Assembly: GCF_029227915.1 (NCBI RefSeq)
Contig: NC_079879.1
Span: 19,858,501 to 19,922,500 of the forward strand
Direction of reading: 5' to 3'
DNA from: Hydractinia symbiolongicarpus
Lineage: Eukaryota > Cnidaria > Hydrozoa > Anthoathecata > Hydractiniidae
DNA length: 64,000 bases
Position 1 is the first letter of the stretch, and every line of letters starts with the position of its first letter. Position numbers and translations under genes: made by a program. Below, piece after piece: positions 58,701 through 64,000 of this stretch. Under the pieces are notes generated by a model. That model saw nothing but the letters and a program-made list of their open reading frames with translations, had not been told where the DNA came from and made no database searches.

Positions 58701-59341
58701 CTGAAGAGAGCCAATGGAGACTTAGCTAAACTGTTGTCCTTAGAGATAGAACTAGGATTAGCCCCTTATATCGCAACTTAAGACTTCTTAAATTTTCTGA
58801 TATAGTCACCCTTCTAAATATCCTTTTTGTCTGTTTACCCAAGTATATAATCATACTTTAGGCCTGTACATAATCAGAGAGTTAATGCAGAACATACCAT
58901 TCCTCCCAAAAGAATTTTTTTGATCTTGAAAACATGCAATGTTGTTCTTCTTACCTGCTACTTGTTTTTTTGCATCTAATGATTTTCCACATTTTTTACT
59001 ACTTAACTCTTTTTTAAGAAATTTGGTGTTGTTGTTGGTTTATAGGTTTTATTTCAATTTGTGAAAGGAAACAAAAGCAGTGATTTTTTTTAGAATGGTC
59101 ATGGACGTAAAATAATTTTTTTCTTTATTAATTAATTTTAATTTAAATTACTTTGTCACAGATGCATTTTTTTAGGACAGAACTACAGCCTACTTTACAA
59201 CCTGATTGCAAGATCGAATCTATACTTTATTATCTTGCAAATTTCAAAGATGAGCTGTCACACAGTTTTTAATGAATATTGTTGTTGTAAATTTAAAAAT
59301 TAAATAATATTTCTTTAGTTATAGCAGTATATATAAGTAAT
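55766..59341. other. Intergenic region between the GPR157-like gene and KDM1A
   Basis: 3.6 kb. A MITE-like pair of ends sits at 56078-56166 (CAATCTCGTTACTAAGACTC ... CTGCAGACGAGGTTG), and another end near 56250. A SINE-like A-box region lies on the minus strand near 58410-58460 (TTAGTGGTTATAACTCTTGC), resembling the head at 33470. No coding region is recognised. Confidence 0.4.
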
Positions 59342-62300
59342 ATGAACCCAACAAACAGAACAAGTATGGATACTGAAGAAATGGAAGAGGAGGAAGATGA
59401 ATTTCCCACAGGTTTTTTTACATTTATTTATATAGTTTTAAACTTGTTTAAACTGTTACAGATATCTATATATATATATATCTGACCTAATACATTAACA
59501 TTTTATGCATATTTTCTTATAATTCCAAAAAACAAACTCACAGCACATGTATGTATATATCCTTTTCTTTGTGAGTAATAATGTGTTGAACTAATCTTTA
59601 ACTATGAAAAATCAAAAAGGTTTTCAGCAATTCTTAGTAAAACTGTTATAAAAAAATCCTATGGAATTTAAAACTTAGCACATCAAATATACCGTATTTT
59701 CCGGTTTATAACCCACAGGTTATAAGTTGATTTTTAATTCTAATCTATTTATATCTTTGCAATCACATTGAGCACATTGAAATGATTTGCTTCTGGTAAT
59801 AGAGCAATATAGCAGGTATCATTTTTAGGTTCAATTGACACGTATTTCGCAATCTACCTGGAGGTAGTGATTTGCAGAGTACCGAAAACCTGTGTACTCA
59901 TTTTAAACAGTGTTTTAACAAGCTCCCAAAAGAAAAAGAAGTTTTTATCTTGGGAGATTTTAACTGTAACATGCTTTCAAAATATGCTCTTTCCTCCAAA
60001 ATAAAGGAATTATGCTCCACTCTTTTCCTAAAACAACATATTACGGAGCCAACTCGTGTTACTGAAAATAGTAGCACTCTTATAGACTTGATACTTTCTA
60101 ACAGTTCTTGTATTTCTAAAACTGGTGTCATGGATTTAGGCATCAGTGATCACAATTTAGTTTATGTGATCAGAAAATTCAAAAGGCCAAAATTTGAACC
60201 TAAAACATGCAAGGTTCGTAGCTACAAGAACTTCAGTGAAGATTTTCTGAAGGACCTCAGGAATTTAGACTGGTCATATTTTAATAATTATGATGACCTT
60301 GATAAAGCATGTGAGAAACTGAATAAAAATGTTAAAACAGTGGCTGACAAACATGCCCCTTTAAAAACACATAGATTTTCTGGCCGTGTTGAGGCATGGG
60401 TCACTGATGAATTAATAATAGCCATCAAAGAAAGAGACTTCTTGAAACGGAAAGCATCAAAAACAAAATCCATCATAGACTGGGAAGCTTTCAAACAAAA
60501 AAGGAACCAGGTAATAGGTCTCAAAAATCGACTCAAAAACGAGTACTATAATGACGTTTTGCAGGACTTTCAAAAACGGCCAAAACAACTTTGGAAAACC
60601 CTAAAAAAACTGGTTCCTGATAAGTCAGGCAATACTACCTCGATAAAACGAGTAGTCCAAAACGATGGTACAGAAACTTCTCACCCAAAAGAAATTTCCA
60701 ACACATTCAATTCATTTTTTGTCAGTGTTGGTGCCAAACTAGCCTCTAAATTTTCTTCTGACACTACTAATGTTAATCCACCTGTTAGCGGACACGATTT
60801 TCGGTGGGCTCGTATTGAGACCAAAAGTGTCGAAAAAATAATTAGATCACTAAAACTTAATAAAGCTACAGGCTTGGACGGAATTGGTTCACGACTGCTA
60901 AAAGCAGGTTCGTCACTTTTAAGTATTTATTTATCAAGTCTTTTCAACAAATCTTTATTTACTGGTTATGTACCTAAATGTTGGAAGACTAAAAGGGTCT
61001 CGCCTATTTTTAAAAGTGGCAATAAAACAGATCCTACTAATTATCGGCCTATCTCTATTTTGCCAATTCCTATGAAAATTTTTGAAAAGTTAGTGCATGA
61101 GCAAATGTCTCATTTTATTTCTGAGCACAACTTCCTGAATGACAGACAGTCCGGATTTCGAAAACTCTTTTCCACAGAAACTGCAGTAGTCGATGTCTCT
61201 GATTTTATTCTTACTGAGCTCGACCAACATAACTTTGTTTGTGCTGTGCTCATTGACCTTAAAAAAGCTTTTGACACTGTTGATCATAAAATTTTGTTAA
61301 AAAAACTATGGTGTTTTGGCATCAGAGATGCTGCCTTTGACTGGTTCGAGTCCTACTTAACGGACCGAATGCAGCTGACTCTTGTAAACGACACAGGATC
61401 AGATCTGCTTCATGAAGACGCTTTTGGGGTGCCGCAGGGATCTGTGTTGGGGCCCCTGCTCTTTCTTTTGTATATTGATGACTTAAAATCTGTCATCAAT
61501 TCAAACTACCACCATCTATATGCGGATGATACAATAATTATTTCGTCTCATAAAAACTTGGATACCCTTGTCTCCCAGGTCGAGTTAGAACTTTCGCAAG
61601 TCGACCTCTGGCTGAATAATAACAAAATGACTATTAATACGGACAAAACTGAAACAATCTTTTTCGGCAACCACAGCCAGTTAAAAAAAGTTGAGAACAA
61701 AACTATCAACTATATGGGTATTCCTTTGAAGAGGAGCGAAAAAGTTAAATATCTTGGGGTAACATTTGATCAAAAAATGCAATGGGAAAAGCACATTAAT
61801 GACATAAATAGAAAAATACTAATTAAATATTCTAAAATTAGAACCATTGCATCCTGTTTAACACCTCACACAAAAAACCTTTTAATTAATGCACTTGTCA
61901 TGCCATATTTCAACTACTGCTCCTCGGCATGGGCTTGTGCCACCCAAGGTAGATTGGGAAAACTAGAAAAACGATTAAAATGTGTCCATACCTTTCTTGG
62001 GAAAGAGAGGGAATATTCAATGAATAATTTACTCATCAAAAACGATGCCATATTAGTTTTCAAAGCCATGAATCACATTGCTCCTGATTACATGCGCTCA
62101 AAATTCCTTTTGACAAAAAACTGTCATAATCATCAAACAAAAGGAGCTTCAAAAAACAGGTTCACACTTCCCTTGGTCAACACGGAATTTGGCAAAAAAG
62201 CCTTCCCATTTAGAGCTGCAAAAGTGTGGAATAATCTTCCAGACCAAGTGACCTGTGATGGAAGTCTGCTTTCGTTTAAGACTTCCATCTCTAATGTATT

Positions 62301-62517
62301 TGGCAAATTCTAATGGAGATCACTTTTTAATTTTTTAATTTTTGTTTTTTATTCTTTTTCTTTTCAATTTTCACAGATTATAAATGTTACTATGTTTGAT
62401 TGAGCTGAGGCAGTCTAAGGTTTATCATTTTTTGTTTCTTTTTTGTTCTAGTGGCCCCCAGTGGAAACAATCCACTAACTATAGGTTTTTGTGATTTTCT
62501 GGGCTAGCCACTTTAAA

Positions 62518-62569
<52 letters not shown>

Positions 62570-63872
62570 CTAGTGCCCAGGACTTAATTATTAATTCCTG
62601 TTAAAAATATTGAAGAATGTTAAAATTAAGGTATAGATAATAAATTTACTTTTTTATCTTAGCTACCTTCGAGGCGGCCTCTGAAAATATCAAAAATAAA
62701 TATAAAATACAATTGATAAGACACACTATCTTCTCCTCATTGGCGCCCATTTTATCATACACACTGTGATTGCTGAGATATAAATAGATAACAAAATTCT
62801 ATAAACATTAGAAAAGAATGTTCCGTACAACGCTGTAAAAGACAATCCGTGATAATTATTATGTTGTTTATTTTTATGCCAAAAAACTTAAATATACATA
62901 AAAAACAGAGATTTTACTTAGATCTATAACCTGATAGCATGATTTTTTTTTATTTGTTTGCTTGTTTAATCGCAGGAAGCAAGAGTTATTATTGGTTGAA
63001 ACTAATGTTTACAAATAAAAGGAAAACAGCATTGTCAAATTGATTTTAATTCATTTTTATTTTGGCAATCGGAGACAAGGAAGTTAAGACTGAGAGAGTC
63101 GCTAGTTCAGACACTCGGTTCTTGTGTTTGAGGTTCACGACTTTAAATGTCCCTCACAGAACACACACACATGTTTATAAAATGATTAGGGTAAGTAAAA
63201 ATACGCTGATTTTTTTTCTTAACACGATGCGGGTTATGCAAAGGTCCGAGTAATTAAAACACATTGATTAAAATTTTATGCGGGTTATATACCAGAAAAT
63301 ACGCTATAACTTTAGAGAATTTTTAAAATTTGTTGACAGCAATTTCTTTTTCAGATCCCATTGTATTCTTGATTTATGATGACAAAAGAAATTGATGCTA
63401 TTTTCCCAGTATAAACAATGTTTGTACGCATCTTTATGAATATGATAGTTCTTTATTGGATTTGTAATTATAGAGAAAGGCTTAAAAAATGCCATGCTAT
63501 TATTGTCTACTTTGAAGGATAGCCAGAAACCTGCATTTACTAACAAATTGTTGTCTGTCTTAGATCCAATTGAGGTTTTAAAAATATCTGCAAAAAGTAA
63601 GTTTTTTACATGTTAGTTTTTTATATTTACCCATAACTTTTTCTAGTATTTTATGTACAATTTTACCTACATTTCATGCTAAACAGAGCTTAATGCTTCT
63701 TCAAAATTTATCTTACTGTATTTACTTTTTTATTTTAGCCTTAGAAGGATCAGCATTTGGTGCACGCCTACCATCAGACCAAATGACTGCACAAGAGGCA
63801 TCATGCTTTCAAGATATCAGTCAGGGTACAACTGATGTTCAGAAGAAATTTCTATATATAAGGAATCGAATC
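59342..63872 (+). CDS. KDM1A: KDM1A/LSD1 lysine demethylase, first exons, partial
   Basis: Three exons join in phase: 59342-59411 ([20 protein letters not shown]...), 63564-63596 and 63739-63872. The gene runs off the right edge. The last exon reads [20 protein letters not shown], then FQDISQG and [10 protein letters not shown]. This matches the start of the SWIRM domain of LSD1 ([20 protein letters not shown]... in the human protein as I recall). LSD1 is a nuclear FAD-dependent H3K4me1/2 demethylase in the CoREST complex. The catalytic amine oxidase and Tower domains lie outside the window. The acidic N-terminus is short, and another exon could precede it. Intron 1 is 4.15 kb because of nested transposons. 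Confidence 0.85.
59839..62569 (+). mobile_element. CR1/L2-like non-LTR retrotransposon, 5'-truncated
   Basis: The open frame to 62313 (over 813 residues) begins inside the apurinic endonuclease domain ([35 protein letters not shown]). It continues through a full reverse transcriptase: [76 protein letters not shown] and [10 protein letters not shown]. The motif order is that of the CR1/L2/Jockey group. The N-terminal endonuclease half is gone. The frame has no internal stop, so insertion looks fairly recent. The 3' end is a (TTA)n tail (62521-62569), as CR1/L2 elements often have. Confidence 0.88.
62521..62569. repeat. (TTA)n tract, LINE 3' tail
   Basis: About sixteen tandem TTA units ending just before CTAGTGCCC; interpreted as the microsatellite tail of the adjacent LINE. 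Confidence 0.9.
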
Positions 63873-64000
63873 GTATGCTTAATAACTATTTGTTTAAAAA
63901 TAATCCTTAAAAACCTTTTTTTGTGGTGCTGGAAAATATTAAGTTTCCAAACAATCCTTTCAGGTTGTTTATCTCCTTATTATTATCTTAGATTTTAGTC

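Larger units (their letters stand above)
59691..63304. mobile_element. Inverted-repeat element split by a LINE
   Basis: The left end ACCGTATTTTCCGGTTTATA (then ACCCACA) and the right end, inverse of AGCGTATTTTCTGGTATATA (then ACCCGCA), match over about 27 bp. The 2.7-kb LINE sits between them, so the original MITE would have been under 1 kb. A second GCGGGTTAT word near 63228-63236 suggests subterminal repeats. Confidence 0.65.

Noticed and set aside
59898-60536. Minus-strand frames within the LINE
   Set aside because: Antisense shadows of the endonuclease/RT frame.
62665-62710. Possible KDM1A exon reading [15 protein letters not shown]
   Set aside because: The acceptor fits and phases with exon 1, but no usable donor follows, and the alternative join of exon 1 to 63564 is fully consistent.

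Overview
This is an AT-rich stretch of an animal nuclear genome. Genes are split by short introns with GT..AG borders, on both strands, and the space between them is crowded with transposon relics. The gene content is metazoan (an LSD1-type demethylase, a GPR157-type receptor, a prolyl-hydroxylase relative, VKOR, a BORC subunit). Compact introns, very high AT content and abundant P-like, Helitron-like and MITE sequences suggest an early-branching animal, most likely a cnidarian such as a hydrozoan. That placement is inference from gene style, not from a database match.

Left part (1-21 kb). A WD40 protein (exons 20-647 and 1459-1886) is followed by 4 kb of repeats. A C6orf136/DUF2358 gene (minus, 5954-6961) and the mitochondrial ribosomal protein L27 gene (plus, four exons, 7451-9377) stand head to head over 489 bp. 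A large 12-exon minus-strand gene (10037-17927) encodes a PLRG1-like WD40 protein with a disordered N-terminal region of about 776 residues rich in RPPSG-type repeats. More exons may lie upstream to 19234.

Middle part (21-44 kb). An intronless VKOR gene (minus, 21976-22464) precedes a 3.9-kb P-superfamily transposon (26344-30193). The transposon carries a broken THAP-domain transposase and a convergent C2H2 ORF. SINE-like elements and minisatellites follow, then a BORCS7-like gene (plus, 35776-40725, middle exons uncertain) holding a 454-bp TTAA-bounded MITE. An intronless gene at 43104-44006 resembles HIF prolyl hydroxylases but lacks one iron ligand and the 2-oxoglutarate arginine.

Right part (44-64 kb). 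This part has a dense cluster of one MITE family (termini CAACCTCGTCCCCAGG). Three copies carry exact 10-bp target-site duplications, and one is a 1.8-kb element with a ZAD-like zinc-finger gene and a RecQ-type helicase remnant. Two Helitron-like 3' ends and a four-exon GPR157-like receptor (minus, 53411-55765) follow. The first exons of KDM1A/LSD1 (plus, from 59342, running off the right edge) have a first intron holding a CR1/L2-like LINE nested in another inverted-repeat element.

Exon boundaries were placed by hand from GT/AG borders and reading-frame phase; no alignments or searches were run.
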